Source: Hermodice carunculata (Eukaryota; Annelida; Polychaeta; Eunicida; Amphinomidae). Taken from it: DNA of 64,000 bases. The notes beneath the pieces are model-generated. The model did no database searches. It worked only from the letters and a program-made list of their open reading frames with translations, and had not been told where the DNA came from. The translations under genes and the position numbers were made by a program. Shown piece after piece: positions 47,498 through 61,829 of the stretch. The stretch is taken from NCBI GenBank assembly GCA_964020975.1, contig OZ026626.1, positions 11,165,060-11,229,059 on the forward strand, written 5' to 3'. The stretch's first letter is position 1. Each line of letters starts with the position of its first letter.

Positions 47498-50400
47498 CCC
47501 AATTCATTCCATGTAATTTGTGTTTCTATTTAATGAAGTTTTGTGTGTTAAGGCTTTTTTCAGCTTCTTGTCTAAAAATATGCACAGGACTCTTTGAAAT
47601 TTTGCTTGATTTTCTTTAGCACAAGTATGTGTAGATTTGACAATATGGTGAGGGTACATTAACTTTTAATGAAACTGTGGCATGTTAAAGTTTTGGAACT
47701 TGTCAGTGAGCTTCATTATAGTCAACTGTGGAAAATAATCCTGCTGTTGCCATGTGGCATTATGTAATCCAGCCTGCTTACTTCAGATGGAGGAAGTTAA
47801 CTGCATACAGTGACACCTCTCAGCATTTTGTTTTTGTTCCCATGATACTCCCCACCTGTCCCAGGTGGATACATATCTATGTCCAGCGTGCGAGTGCATA
47901 CAAATGTATGTATGTCTGTACCTTGTGTACATGATGTACTCTAGCATGTGAATTTTCCCACTTTACATGCTTCTTTGCTATGACTCAGATACTACATAGA
48001 AGCAGTGTCTACTGAATGAGAGGTCAAGTGCCTCAACTAACCTTTCTCCACACAGTCGGCTGGGTGGTAATGGTGTGGGCTACATGTCTGACATTACTCC
48101 TACAGTCTGTCCAGGGTTATATGAGCTCTGGGGACTGTCTCATTAACTGCAGACTGCAGTTAGTCTCCAGGCAACCTATCACTGCCCCAGCTGCAGTACT
48201 GGCAGCCATGTGGTGCTGTCCAAAGTAGCCCTCCCCGCTAGGCCAACATGAATAATGTGGCCAGGCTCCTGGGCCTCATCTGTAGGCTTCTGAAACTTTT
48301 GTGGCAGATGGATCTTACCTGGCAGATAAGCTACTTTACCGTACCTTTTACTTTGATACTAACATACTTTACCGTACCTTTTACTTTGACTTACTTTACT
48401 TCCCACTGCAATGCTACAAGGGTCAAGTGTTGAGAAAAATATGTAGTAATTTAAAATCTTTGAGGGCAGGGGCAATATGATGTTTCAGGTGTATACACTT
48501 TTTCCCACCAAAAGGCAGTTAGCAGAGCACAGGACCATCACAGTCCTCTTGTTGTTTGTTTTTGCATTGTGTCCCTGGCCATATTCTTGCTGTCTTCAAA
48601 AGTAAAGAAAGGTGTTCAGATGAGATGTATATGTATGTACATTCAACATGAATGTTATCATTTTCGTGTTCAGTTTGTTCTGCACCGTATAAACAATCTA
48701 ATACCTAAACTAGTGTTGATTGCTCAACAAGACTAAACAAAGTGCAGTAAGTTGATACCTTACTTTCCTGTTGCATTAGATTTCCAGGGAATCATGAAAA
48801 CGTAATGTAAAAATTGTTTGATAAAACATTTTACCATACCAACTTGACAGTCATTGCATTTTCGTAATTTTTTGGGGAAATGAAATGATAATGCATGTCT
48901 CTGCAGTAAGTAACGCTGCCAGATAATATTGAACATTTTATAGTGTAAATTAAATTGCATTTATAATTCATCAATAAGCCCTCATATGTTAAATACATGT
49001 AACTGACCATTTCTAAATTGTGTCTTGTCTACAGCAGGTGTAGGTACATTGCTTATCGCCAAGTTGTGAGGTGGTGCTGGGGTAGACTAGGCAGAAAAAA
49101 AAACAGGCGCCCTCTACCAGCATGCATAATGAAGGCAGTGATGGATACATATGGGTCACCTGATAGACACTGATTGATTTGACTATAATACCTTCATGTT
49201 TTACTGCAGTGGTCCTCAACTTAAAAGGTCCCTCTGAAGAGGGGCCATTCCATGATATGCCCAACGCATAACCTAACATAGGAACCCTGTGGTATGGTTG
49301 TAGCCCAGATATCCATAAAATAATGAATGTATCTTCTGTATGGTTAAATAATATCTTGCATTGTATGTCAAAGCAAATTTGCTGTGTCATTCTGCATTTT
49401 AATCTAAAAGTGCCGATTGTTAGGAAACATGTAAGACACTCATCAGTTATTATGCATCCTCCATAAGAGGGGATGCAAAAAGCATTTAGTGTCGTTGTCT
49501 GCCATCTCTGCGTATCTTATATATATAGTGTAGTACATTACCTATAGACTACTAATGGGTACTTGACCTCTCAGGTCATGTCTCTCCAAAAATTAAACCA
49601 CCGGATTATATTTTCTGATCGATCTCTGCTCATGGTAATGGATCCCACTGCAGCATCATCTATACCAGGAAGCTGACCTCTGGCCTTGACTGTATACATA
49701 AGTTATTCTATTCACGGACTTGTCCTGAAGAATGTTCTGATGGGGGGAGGGTGGGTGGGCTTCTATGTAGTTTACAGTTCAGAATAATTAATAAATATGT
49801 CAGATTCCCTTCAAACTTAGTGGGGATGCACATCCAGTAGGTATCTACCATCTTTGTTCAAATGGTCATGCTCCAATGATTTTGGATTTGATTTTTTTGG
49901 GGGGGGGCGGAGGGTTAATTTTTTCATTCATATTGATTACCATTTTTTAGAACTCCTATTTTTACATGATTGTTCCAGTGCAATGAAAACATTCAGTCTC
50001 TGTGCTTTATATTTGAATTCAGATATTTGTATAAGTTAAAGGTGTTATACGCACAGCAACATCTATATTTTGAATCTTCTACTACCCCTCTCCTTATTGT
50101 AATGTAAAGGTAATAGGACTGTGAAAATTGGCATTGGCACAAAAGATTTACTTTATTTTACATGTACTTGAACTGTGATGGTCAACATCAACCACACAGC
50201 AGTTGGTTAGAAGTTCATGACCAAGAAAATATAGAGACAAAGTTATAGTTTCTGCTGTTATTTTATAACCTATCAATAAAAAAAAAAAAAAAAAAGAAAA
50301 GAAGAACCAGGAATAAGAATGATGTGGAGAAGTAAAGAGAGCAGTTATTTGGGAGTCTTGTAGATTGTTCCAACTGGATTTTATGATCTGAAAATAGAGG

Positions 50401-50519
50401 AAATTTTGTGGGGGCCTGCCAGAGTGAATGAACAAAGAATAGTGTGGGAATACTTAATAAATAGCATAAATGGCTATGAGCAAACCAAAGGAAGACTTAT
50501 CACTCAACTGGTAGCCTAA

Positions 50520-52470
50520 ATGGCTGTCAGCAAAAGAAAGAAAAACTAAATGTCCATGATGCTTGAACACAGGCAACCATTAAAATATCTTGCCATGGCA
50601 AGCACTTGGTTACACGGGGCATCACCGTAAATTTACTTTTTTTCATTATATTTTAATTTTCGTTTGATGACACCAGTTTTATCAGCAAGGGAAAAGCGAT
50701 GTCATTGAAATTGAAAGTTGTTTCAAATTATCATTCATGATGACTAAAAAAGTGAGATCCCCATGCAGTGTATCAACATATCCACGACTAGGTCAAATTT
50801 CACAAATTAGCTGTGGGGCTCAACATCAAGTGCAGCTTTGTACATGAACGCAAATGTTGCATAAGGGGATTTTAGAAAATAATGCAGTTAACTGCTGACA
50901 AAACAACGAATTGGTGCACCCATAGCTGGTGGACTTCAATGTTACATGACTCAAAAGATGCCCTTCACTGCACTTCATCTAGTAGGACCGCGAGTCATTT
51001 TTCAACTGGCAATGTACAAACAGATTGCGGAGGGGCAAGGTAGTCTTAGGCACACCACTGGAGTCTGTTAAGCAGGGAAACTTGATATGAGATGGCAAAT
51101 GCTGAACGATTGGATAATATGCAGTTATACCTGCTGTATGTGGTCACCCCATCTGCCAAGAAAAGTGGCCTGTCACCACAGGTAAATTTTACAAAGAAAT
51201 TGACTCCTTTGTCCGAGCCTAATGACCACAAAATCAATTTGGCTGCTCACAGGAGTGGTTGCATACAGCAGGTACCACTGTATGTGTTTGAATGTTTTCA
51301 GTTTGCATTAAACTACCTTATGCATATACAGTGTACATGCACAGAACATGCAGAAGTGTTTTGTACATGCACAGAACATGCAGAAGTGTTTTCTTACATG
51401 ATGTTTTTGTGAAGTTGCAAATTGGCCACCAGCATTGTACATGCCACAATGTCACGCTTACATGCAAGTTTTACTTTTGCAGGAAACTAAAATGTTGCAA
51501 AACTGAAATATTATGTTTTAACACCATTATCTGATCACAAAATGTTTCTTTCACTACAAAGCTTAAAAGCATGGGTACCCTGTCTAAATATTTCTGCCTG
51601 AATAAAAGAGTGTGTGCATCAATCACTGAAAATTAACATTGTAATCTTGACAACTAGGTAGTAACAAACTCTGTGATCTGTAGTCTGTAACTGAGTGCAT
51701 GTGAGAAAAGATTGAAAATACGTCTCTTAGTGGGCAAGTAGGTAGGCCCTATAACTTTGCCTTGAGTTCTGATATAAGGAAAAGACGTGACAACCGTCGC
51801 ACCCTTTTCATTTCACGGAAACTTTACACTCTACAGATCATTACATGGTCAGGATTATGATGTGCACAAATATCATGCAAAGACATAAAATAGGAGTGAA
51901 ATGGCCCCGTACAAATATCCAATCACCAATGTGATAAAGACAATCTACAGAGAATTGAACAGCTAATTTGGAAACATTCAGCATTTTCACCGTATCATTT
52001 TCATTATGAAAGGACCAAAGTACACCAGGGGGAGGGGTGCACTGCAGATGCATGCTTTTAATCATGTTATAAAATTAAGTCACAAGTAAACTAATTTTCT
52101 TATCATCATGGTGATGCATTGTTTTTCTGACCAGTATTTGTAATTATCCGTGGCAGCATGTCATATTGGTCTCTGATTTTTTTTCGAAATAGCAGGGATA
52201 TGGGCAACATCCCTGGAATTAGCAACTAAAACCTACAGACAAGGTATGAGAAGCTAAATGATGAAACTTACACGATGCATTTAGTGTAATACTGTACATG
52301 CATTATATATATATATATATTCTTAACATCAGATCAATAAAAGAACCAAACAAGCAACAAACTTATGCAGTACTTCCATTTTTTCTGTGAAAAAAAACAA
52401 AGACAAAACAAAACAAAAAACAAAACCGTGTTTCTACTTTTTCATAGGGATGGAGGTGTACTGGGAAAGA
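50520..52470. other. Gene-free stretch
   Basis: A 29-30 bp phrase containing ATGCACAGAACATGCAGAAG is repeated twice in tandem at about 51332-51391, and a short (TA)n lies at 52306-52320. The 106-codon ORF over the tandem phrase has no recognised domain. Confidence 0.4.
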
Positions 52471-52479
52471 ATGAAGTAA

Positions 52480-52720
52480 ATTTATCCCTCTTGGTTATTT
52501 ATCAGGGATCTCAGTCTCTTCTTGAAAGATGACAGAGAAGGGACAGACACAACATATAATGCTGGAAGAGAATTCCATTGATCCAGTTTATGAAAAAGTA
52601 TTTGAACGTGTCAGTCCTAGTTGGAGTAACATGCCTCTTAGCAAGGTTTGAGTGGTGAATGTCCTCTTCTTGATAGAGTGTGAAAACTTTCTCCGTGCAT
52701 GCATACGGGTATTCAAGTTT
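52480..52720 (-). mobile_element. LINE K: C-terminal relic
   Basis: Minus-strand reading gives TLSRRGHSPLKPC, then DQWNSLPALYVVSVPSLSSF and KKRLRSLINNQEG. This matches the R-GHS ... N-WNSLP ... S-FK-RLD signature that closes CR1-like LINE proteins. It spans two frames with stops. Confidence 0.7.
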
Positions 52721-52974
52721 AAAAATGCTGAAAATGTTGAATCAACACTTCCAAAATCCACTTCAATCTGTGGTTTTTTTTTTTCAATGAACCCTTGCTG
52801 TTTTCATAACACAATTGTAAAAAAGTCCACTGAAGCTTAGGCCTAATATACGGTCAATGAATAAAACAATCAGGGAAGTGAATACAGATTATGGCCCCAG
52901 GTCAGACGATTATCTTATATTGACCAAGAGTAAACAGGTATAAAAATTCCAAACGTTTTAGAAACAAAATATTG

Positions 52975-53402
52975 CATTCCTTTGTATTTCAATATATCCT
53001 GTAAAGCGTACACGGCTTTTAGTCTACCAAGTTTCTTCACTGCCGTGCTTTCGCGTCGACGTCTGGACTCGGGAGTCAACTTTGTGGCAGAAGCACCAGT
53101 CACCACGACCTCTCTTGGGTCCCAGGACACTGGCCAACTGCTCATGGATTGGCTGTGCCTGTGGCTGTATTGAGGGCATAGCACCAGGAATAATGTCGAC
53201 GTGGTAGCGAAACCCAGCATCCTTCATCATACCACCGACAAACATAGAGTCTTCAAAATATATAGCACATAGCACGCTTTAAATTATAATCGGAGGCGTC
53301 TTTCCAGTCGACCGCAAACCTGTTACATGCCACTCGGAGGCTGGGCCTGCGGACCGTCTGGTTGGTGTTGCCACACCACATTACCACAGAGCGATGGGCC
53401 AT
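52975..53402 (-). pseudogene. THAP-domain gene fragment (decayed host or transposon gene)
   Basis: From ATG 53402 the minus strand encodes MAHRSVVMWCGNTNQTVRRP, then ACNRFAVDWKDASDYNLKRA. After a one-base shift near 53268 it continues LCAIYFEDSMFVGGMMKDAG and FRYHVDIIPGAMPSIQPQ. This matches the second half of a THAP zinc finger: a tryptophan in the W-x-R-x-D region, C-x2-H-F, then the AVPTIF box (here AMPSIQP). The zinc-binding histidine is a tyrosine (CAIYFED), and the first cysteine pair is incomplete. A second shift near 53120 leads into a basic stretch (TPESRRRRESTAVKKLGRL). THAP proteins bind DNA and derive from or belong to P-element-like transposons. Two shifts and lost ligands argue for a pseudogene. 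No catalytic domain is seen nearby. Confidence 0.5.
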
Positions 53403-53777
53403 AGCAGTGACAAAAATAATAAGCTAGGTCTAAAAAATGAATTTGCTGCCAAAACCGATATTTAAAAAGCACCAAAAAACCCATTACACATATTATGTGT
53501 AACAAATGTACCTCATTATTGTTATTTTTATATGTGATCTTACGTCTGGGGCAACAAAAACGTTGTTTGCAGCATGTTTATATTTTCGGAGACCTGCCCT
53601 TTAAGTGAATATGGGGTGTCAGGCCACACCTCGAAACACGCCTCGGTACGGGCATGCATGATAAACAATTGAAAGGTCTAAATTACATTTACAAGTTATG
53701 GCCACTGCCTGAGCCTGTAGCGCATGGAGTGAGTAGATTAACATTACAAGAAATATGATAAATAATGGGTATGAGAC

Positions 53778-54086
<309 letters not shown>

Positions 54087-54089
54087 GTG

Positions 54090-55235
54090 TGTGTGTGAGT
54101 GTGTATGTGTGTATGTACGCATATCAAACATAGCTTAGGCTTTACATTGTGATAGCTAAGATTAGTTTCTTTTCACAATTTCATATTCTTTTCTTCTCTT
54201 TTTTTATGGCAAAATTTTTTGCTGCAAACGGATTGACCTTTAATTGAAGATGGTGTGTCAGATCACACTCTCGACACCTTCTGAGTACGGGCCTGCATGA
54301 AAAACAATTCAAAGGTGTCAATTACATTAATAAGTTATGCCTACAGCCTGAGCCTCAGCACATGTAGTATGTAGATTTGCAGTTCAAGAAATATAATAAA
54401 ATTGGATATCTGAAGACGTGTGCAATTAATCCCAAATGTCTGAAGGTCTCAAAGTCAGCAATAGATCGTCGAAAGCTCTTAAGGTCCAGCTTGAGTTTTT
54501 ATTGTAACATCAGAGCCCTGAGTACCTACGTTCATTGGACGCTAACTCTCTTGTTTCCATAAAAAATTGGCTACAAAATTATCAGAACTGGTATCCTTTT
54601 ATAAGGTTATGTATTTTGATTTTCTTGGTTTGTGATGTACCCCCCCCCAACCGGGAAAAAAGGTACATATGTACGGGATGAGACAAGCCCATCCTTATTT
54701 GTCGTTTATTGTCTTACGTGTCCTGTAAAATTTGAAAATATTGTCTCTAATGTACTAATGCTGCATATTTGCCAATAATCAAAGGCATACAATTAAAGAC
54801 TAATTCCATTCCTGAGCGCCCAATGTCCAACATTATAACTAGTCTTAACATGCAAAGGGCGTTCAAGTTTTGAGTAAAAAAACGCCAAATTATACAGAAC
54901 CGGATTTCTAACGGTCCAAAGGTCCGAAAGTTGGTTAAATATCCTAAAAAGTCCAGAATGAGAAAATTAATTTTAGTGTATAAAAAGACTGAAATGTATG
55001 GGCTGCCACTAAGGCTACCTGCGTCCAATTTACGCCTTAACACAAAAAAGCACTAAAGGTCTACTATGTCCATCAAAATTCACTCACTATACTGTCAAGA
55101 TGAAATGCATGTGTATTTCCTTTAGAACTATGTCTGAAAAACTTTCATAATGAGTGTCTCCGAATATGTGGAACCTGGTTCTGCCAATTGTTGATCAATG
55201 TGAGCAATAGCAAACAATACGTGCCTTCCACAGAT
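54090..55235. other. Gene-free stretch
   Basis: A 98-codon minus-strand ORF (55043-54747) is unrecognised. This stretch may hold the unreadable 5' part of LINE L. Confidence 0.35.
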
Positions 55236-55239
55236 ATTA

Positions 55240-58200
55240 TAGTACGACTCAAGGACAAGCCCTGGATAAACCGTTGTATAAAACGCTAGATCAGAAAAAG
55301 GATTTGAGCCTGGAAAGCTTCGAAAAGACTAAAAAAGAAAATTCTCAATCTGAACGCCTATTTGAGTTTTAAAAACGAAACAGAAATGAATGTTTTACGG
55401 CAAACAAAGAAAGCTGTTAGTAAGTATTTGAGGGAACTACGTGACAAAAATTAACAGTAGAGACATCACTCCTAAACATGGCTGTCATTGACTAAGTTCG
55501 AAGATGCAAAGTATATCAGTCCTCGCCTACCTTAACAGAGGATGGAAAATATATCACTGATAACAACAAAAAGCAAAAATATCAAAGCAGACTTATTTTA
55601 TATGTAACTTGCCAGCCAATTCCAACTACCAGTAGATACAGCTCTTAGTTCGGTGCCCGGCCTCCACTTTGTCACTGATGCAAGGCTTGAGCCTTTTTCT
55701 TTTATTCAGCAAGATACTGTAGATGTTTTGAAGTCCCTTAAAACATCCAGTGCTACAAGTCAGGATAAAATTGGCAATTATTTATTGAAAAAAAATGTGG
55801 CCAGGTATTTCTAGTTCTCGATCCAGACTTTACAATGCACCTTTGGTCACTTTTTGCTTTCCTGATCAGTGGAAAAAAATCTAATTTGTATCCTCTTCAC
55901 AAAAAAGGGTATCGCAAAACAAAATCTAACTGCAGACCTATATTACTTCTTTGCAACATTAACAAAGTTATGGAGAGACTATATGATGGTTTCAGTTCTA
56001 TATTTATAGTGGTGAATCTTCCTCCAGGCTTTCAAGGCACACCCAGGGTAGAGTTGCACACCTTGATGTGCTGCCTGCTGTGAGCATATGCTAGTTTATC
56101 AGATAAGACTGGCTCATCCCAGCAGTATGCTGGTTAGAGTCCTTGCTCTTGCACCCAATAGAAAGTAATTTTCTTTGTTATCAGGGTTGTAGAGGCATCT
56201 GACCATATTTATCGAAAACTTTTCATGAATATTGACTGCTACTGAACAGGATTGAGAAGTCCTGTGGGAATAATCACCACATCTCAGGAGGACATGTTTT
56301 CTGGTTCTTACTTTCTAGTTTGTTGTTGACAGCGTATAGTTCTCAATCAATTCTATAAATACTTGATGCATAAATCTTTTTATATAAATAACATTCTGGC
56401 TTCAAAAGAGACGACTCAACTGTGACCAAACTCGTGACTCCCCCCCTCCCCCAAATCTACACCGTTGTTGACTGCGGGAGTGAAATACTTATGGTCTTTT
56501 TGGATGTTTTTAAAGCCTTTGATCAAGTTTGGCGCAAAGGTTTAGTTTTGAAACTTTGGACACTGGGTTTTGACAACTCATTGGTATCTTGGGTAGAGGA
56601 CTATCCTTGCAACCGGTTTCAATGGTTGTGATTTTAAGACAAGAATCCAGTTGGCTTCCTGTTGAAGCAGGTGTACCCTGGGGATACATCAGGTTGGTTA
56701 CACTTCTTTAATGATTCTACCTGTCTGACCAGTAGTACGTATTAAAGGCTAATTCCGGTATAGATAAGATCACTACTTTATATCCTAAAGCTTACTTGTG
56801 CTAATTAATCTGATAAGCATGCTCATCAATTTTTCCTGTTGAGGACATCTTAGGGGTTGTGGCCCATCTGGAAAACAAAATGCATTGTTCGCATGGGCTG
56901 AAGTACATATATACATCGTTAGTTTAACTATGTAGCAGTAGGATGTGGGTCCCATAGGGAAATATATATTCAATACATATTGCAATTTTCTCGTGTCCCT
57001 ACCTTTAAAGGAAAGCCACCAGCATCATACTGGGCCCAATTTTTATTTTTGGGGTTATGTCAATGACATGGTTGATAATATTACCACTGACATCCAATAT
57101 TTGCTGACGAGACTTCCTTTGTATAAATTGTAAAAAAAACCCCGCAGACTCCTCTACTTTGAAGTTCAACACAGATATGAATCATATTGGAAACCTGGGT
57201 AGACTTTGGAGCGTAACTTTTAATGCCATAAAAGGTCTTTCGCTTATTCTATCCCCTAGGAGAAACAAACCATTTCATGGACCTTTGTATCTGAAGGGAA
57301 ATTAAATTACTGAGGACACTAACCATACACATCATGGCATCATGCTGTGTTCAAATTTGAATTGGATAACGCACATTTTTGCGAATGACGGGAAAGGAGC
57401 TTTTTAAATATAAAATATCAAAAAATGTTCTTTGTAAATTGTATAAGTCAATGATTTGTCCATTAGTTGAGTACGGTCGTGTCTTGTTCGACAGTTATGG
57501 TCAAACCCTATCAGATATAGTAGAATCCGTCCAATGTCAAGCAGCGTGGACGTGCACAAATGTTTTGCGTCACACAAATCGCCCTCGACTACTCGTTGAT
57601 CCCCGTTGCGAAACGATGGCCATCCGTGGGAAATAATTCAAGCTTGTCATATTCTACAAAATGTACAATAAACACGTTCCGTCCTATTTGTCTGAACTAG
57701 TACCCACTGCTTCTGAAACAACTACTTGTTGTGTTTTAAGTAATTCCCATAATCCGACAAATTAAATTTAGAACACACCGTCTTTCTTCCGTCAACAATC
57801 CAGTTGTGGAATGAACTTCCAATCGTCATTCGTCAATCTACCTCATTATCCCTATTCAAAACCAAACTCAAGTGCTTTATTTATTGGCAGACAGCCCCCC
57901 TTCGTACTTTGCACAAGGTCAGCGTTTTCCAAATATATTGCTATACTCACTTAAGAATCGGTCACTCATTATTAAATTATCACTTGTATGGAGCTAACAT
58001 TGTTACCGATCCGCTTCCTTCTTGTGCCATAGCAAATGGAAATATTGACACGTTTTTCTCTGCTGTCCGCGTTATTCTGACATCAGAAACACCCGTCTAC
58101 AAACTGTTTCTTTCATAGTGTCCCCTGGAGTCAGGCCGTACATCTCTCCTCCTATCTTTTCACAAAAAATATATGCTTCAGCGTATCCTTAGGGGAAGTC

Positions 58201-58260
58201 CTCATCTGGATGTAGGGTCAAAAGAGCTCAGTTAGCCTGGTTATTACACAAAGTGTGCCC
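55240..58260 (+). mobile_element. LINE L: degraded LINE with two inserts
   Basis: Blocks in order: linker RLKDKPWINRCIKR and RQTKKAVSKYLRELRD (55240-55450), EPFSFIQQDTVDVLKSLKTS and NYLLKKNVA (55680-55800), KTKSNCRPILLLCNINKVME (RT finger). Then come LMVFLDVFKAFDQVWRKGLV (motif A), SWLPVEAGVPWG (start of motif B) and, 330 bases later, SIILGP and VYVNDMVDNITTD (rest of motif B). The C-terminus gives LWNELPIVIRQSTSLSLFKT and the zinc-knuckle region LRIGHSLLNYHLYGANIVTD with SCAIANGNIDTFF. About 300 bp at 56030-56340 and about 330 bp at 56690-57015 interrupt the coding blocks. The closest relatives in the window are LINE A and LINE E. Confidence 0.85.
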
Positions 58261-58264
58261 TTGT

Positions 58265-59585
58265 TGGCACTTGCCAAGATACCACATTCAGATTAAGATT
58301 TTAATTGACAGACCAATTCCAAACACATTTGAACATAGGTCATACATATACTTTGTACATTGAACACAATCATTACAATATACAAAAGGCGACTAAAAAG
58401 AAAAAACACTTATTCAATAATGGCAAAACAGAAGTTGAAAGATATCAAAACAGCACACCAATCATAAAAGTGCCACACCAAGGCAGACCCATATCGCAAG
58501 TTGTTTATAGAACCCATTTAAATCGCAGGAGGCAGGTATGCATCATAACTATTACACTTCAACATGAAATGCATCTCATTTTCTACACAGTTACAAATAT
58601 ATTACATGCATATTATACTTTACAATAATGGATACCAGCCGGTGTTTTAGAAACTGATTAACTACCTAATTGGATTTGTAAGGAATGGGTGCTGATTCTC
58701 AATTAAGTAAACTTGCACTGTTTACTTCAAATTGATTACTAGGAAATAACTCCATGATGAAATCCTGTCTATACAACTTGCATGTTTGCAATCTATACCC
58801 TTGTTCTGAACCATTAGTGTCACATCTGTGAATGCAAGACACCCAATTACTGACATAAGTGGAATAAAGCTTTTGATCAACAGCGGAGTTCTTTTGTACT
58901 TGTATGGGCAATCAAACTTATTCAACACATGCTCAAAACTAAGTACACATAACAAAGGTTTAATGTGCATGGCCCAATTTTGCCATAGAATAAAACAATT
59001 TTTTTTATAATAAGCGTTAGATATAAATAGTGCTGAATCCAAATCGTCAAATGTAAACCAAAATTTTTGAGATGAAAATTTATAGAGTTTTCAAAGAGAG
59101 CTAAGCGATTGTTAAGAATAGTTCAGAACAATGTACAAAGATTACTGCTAATCGCAATCCCTCTTTAATTTTCGGGGCTTACAGTGTCACCTTTTTGTGG
59201 AGAGGGGTATGCAGATTAAATCTCCAAACAGTAGGAAAGTTGCAGGTGTTCTGTTTCTGTTTAAAAAGCTCTTTTACTTTTTCTCAAACTGCTGAAACTT
59301 TCAAATAACGATTTGTTTAAAGCTCCATTATGCAAGATTGAACCAACATCCTTCAGAGTTCTACATTCTTTATGAAACCATTATTTTTGGTTCTTTTCTA
59401 TAACAGCTTTTCGCCTGCTGCCCTGGTTTTTTTTTAAAAACCATCTTACGACGTGATCTAAGACACTAGTATTGGCCCGGTCTGCAGCGCTGATGACAAT
59501 GTCAGTAAATATTTTCACACCATTATGAACCATAGAAGGGCTCAAGTACATATCACAAAGATGTGTAACGCAAGTGAGGCATATG
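58265..59585. other. Gene-free stretch
   Basis: ORFs of about 105 codons on each strand overlap and show no recognisable domain. Confidence 0.35.
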
Positions 59586-59588
59586 ATG

Positions 59589-59824
59589 TTAACTCATTCC
59601 ATCCTATTGACGACCGAGTCAACAGCTTTCCTTGGCGCGCTCGGGGCGCAATGCGCCCATAGCGCCAAGGAAAGCTGTTGACCACCTGCATATAATTTGG
59701 AATGATTTTCCATGCAAGTTTCATCCAAAAGTTTGAAAAATAATCCATAAATTAGTGAAATACAAATAGCAGACGACATTTAAGTATTAGCGGGAAAAGG
59801 CGTTATTTGTGTGGAATGAGTGAA
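59589..59824. mobile_element. Hairpin-cored TTAA MITE, copy B
   Basis: Left end TTAACTCATTCCAT (from 59589), right end GTGGAATGAGTGAA (to 59824), an imperfect inverted pair with the right TTAA decayed to TGAA. The core is a hairpin: 59618-59638 (GTCAACAGCTTTCCTTGGCG) pairs perfectly with 59662-59682. Between the arms lies the palindrome GGGCGCAATGCGCCC (59644-59658). Confidence 0.8.
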
Positions 59825-59829
59825 CAAGG

Positions 59830-61795
59830 TTTAACGCTAAGGGCAGATCCTGCGGACCAGCAGTGCTTAAAGGGCAGGGGGTTAAGGACGTCCCTTTGAG
59901 TGCAACGGAATAAGTCAGTCGACAATACACATGAGAGGAGACAATGAATAAAAATATCCATTGGACCGTGTACATGAAAATGATCTACATATTTCAAAAG
60001 TTCGACGGAGGACAACGTGTGGTCAATAAAGCTTGGCATAGAATTTTGCTGAAGCAGGTGAATTGCCCAAAATGATCACCCAGAGAGCGCCTATTCAGAA
60101 TTCGCAGCCCTGTTGTTTTGCATAAGCTCAACAGGCGTTTACTATGAGGGTCACAAGCATGAAGGTCCTGACTTTTCCTATTGGGGATGGTGTCGCCAAA
60201 GTAAGCGCATCATGGTATTGTAAGTTGCTTTGATTTTGCTGTATTTTTATTTTCGCTTATTTCGCTCATGGCACAAAACAGTGAAAATATAAACACAGTA
60301 AAATAGTATTTTAATATTGTTTGAATAGGAATTAGGTCAAAAACAGTGAAATTAAAACTACAATGAAATGTAAAAAATACAAAAACTGTGAAAATGTATA
60401 CACATCAAAATAAAGCAATTTACAGTTGTCTACTAGTATGCAAATTATCTTCCAAACAGAAATGCAGATCAGTTGCGGTTCTAGTATTAACATTCCCGCG
60501 ATTGAAACAACTACGGTACCTACCTGTGAATGATTAGCAATGCCACTTTTGAGAACAGCATAGATATCATATCGTCTTACTGAATATGATGAAGACACGG
60601 GCTTACATATACCAGAGCCAAATAAATATCTTGTTCCAGGTTGAAAATGATTTGGATAATTTGACACTTACAATTTCACTGCAAGTTATTGGTTTAATAC
60701 CGATTATTGATTAATACCGCCAACGATGGGTTTGCGTTGTGCCCTAACCGGGCCGCCACCACAACACCCCAGCCAAAGGTGGTCGGGTCAGGGTACAGGC
60801 ACAAACACTGAGTTAATAGTTTTAATCACTTTTCTAGCATAAAAAAACACCCTAAAAGGCTGTTAAACCCACACTCACACAATTAATATCAGCATCACAT
60901 GCAGGCCCATGAGACAGTTGATGAAGATTATTGCCATCTGGCGGTTATTTCTGAAGAAACTGCCTCGGATAACAAGGACGCCGTGTATGGCATCGGTATT
61001 TTTTATAGCTCCAGGATCGTGGAAATTTCACAATGGACATGTAAACTTTAAGGATGTACTTCACCACTAAGTCACCTTCTTACGAGCAGAGAACAAGGGG
61101 ATATCTACAAGGAGCACTGGAACATTTCATAAGGAACGGAATTGCAAACAGAACATTATCATACTGTGACTTTTGAACATAATATACAAGGTCAAGGCCA
61201 CGTAATTATTCACATATTTTCACACATATGGTGCGCAGGCATGTAAACACAGAAGTGCAACCACTTTACTCCCCAAGCAATTTGCATCTCGGTATACTTT
61301 TCTGTGCATTGCCCAGCAATATTGTTCAATTTGTTGAAGCTTAGACGAGCAAATCATTCAGTCAGTATGGATGGAGGAGCAGATGGTTTTGTAGGCGCAG
61401 TGTGACTTGTCATGTCGGCCTTGCCTGACCATTAAGCCATAGAATCGTCATCAGCATCTAGCATGAGAACTTCAACATTGACTGTCCTCTTGTCGAGTTC
61501 GTGTATATGCCCCTTAGTGTTGCTACCAGTGTCAAGATCCATTAATTGTTAAGTGTTGAATCCTAGTTCATTGATTATAAAGAATATAATGTGATCCCTC
61601 CCCTCAAAATGCACAGTTTCACCAACTTGTTGGGCAGGACCCAACAGAAACCCTTTGGTAGCCATGTTGACACAAACTGCCATAGACACCCATATGCACA
61701 ACACCTGGCAATAATTGTAAATTTATGCTTATTTTATATAACTTTTAAATGAATAAAGCTAAATTTAAAAACTAAACCTGCCATTACTCTTTTTA
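59830..61795. other. Gene-free stretch
   Basis: AT-rich sequence with a G/C-rich patch at 60740-60790. No coding similarity, RNA gene or repeat end recognised. Confidence 0.35.
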
Positions 61796-61829
61796 AAAAG
61801 ATGTAGTCTAGGAGGTCGTTTTATCGGTA

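Noticed and set aside
58305-58628. 107-codon plus-strand ORF after LINE L
   Set aside because: Lysine- and threonine-rich AT-driven composition, no domain, no splice signals.
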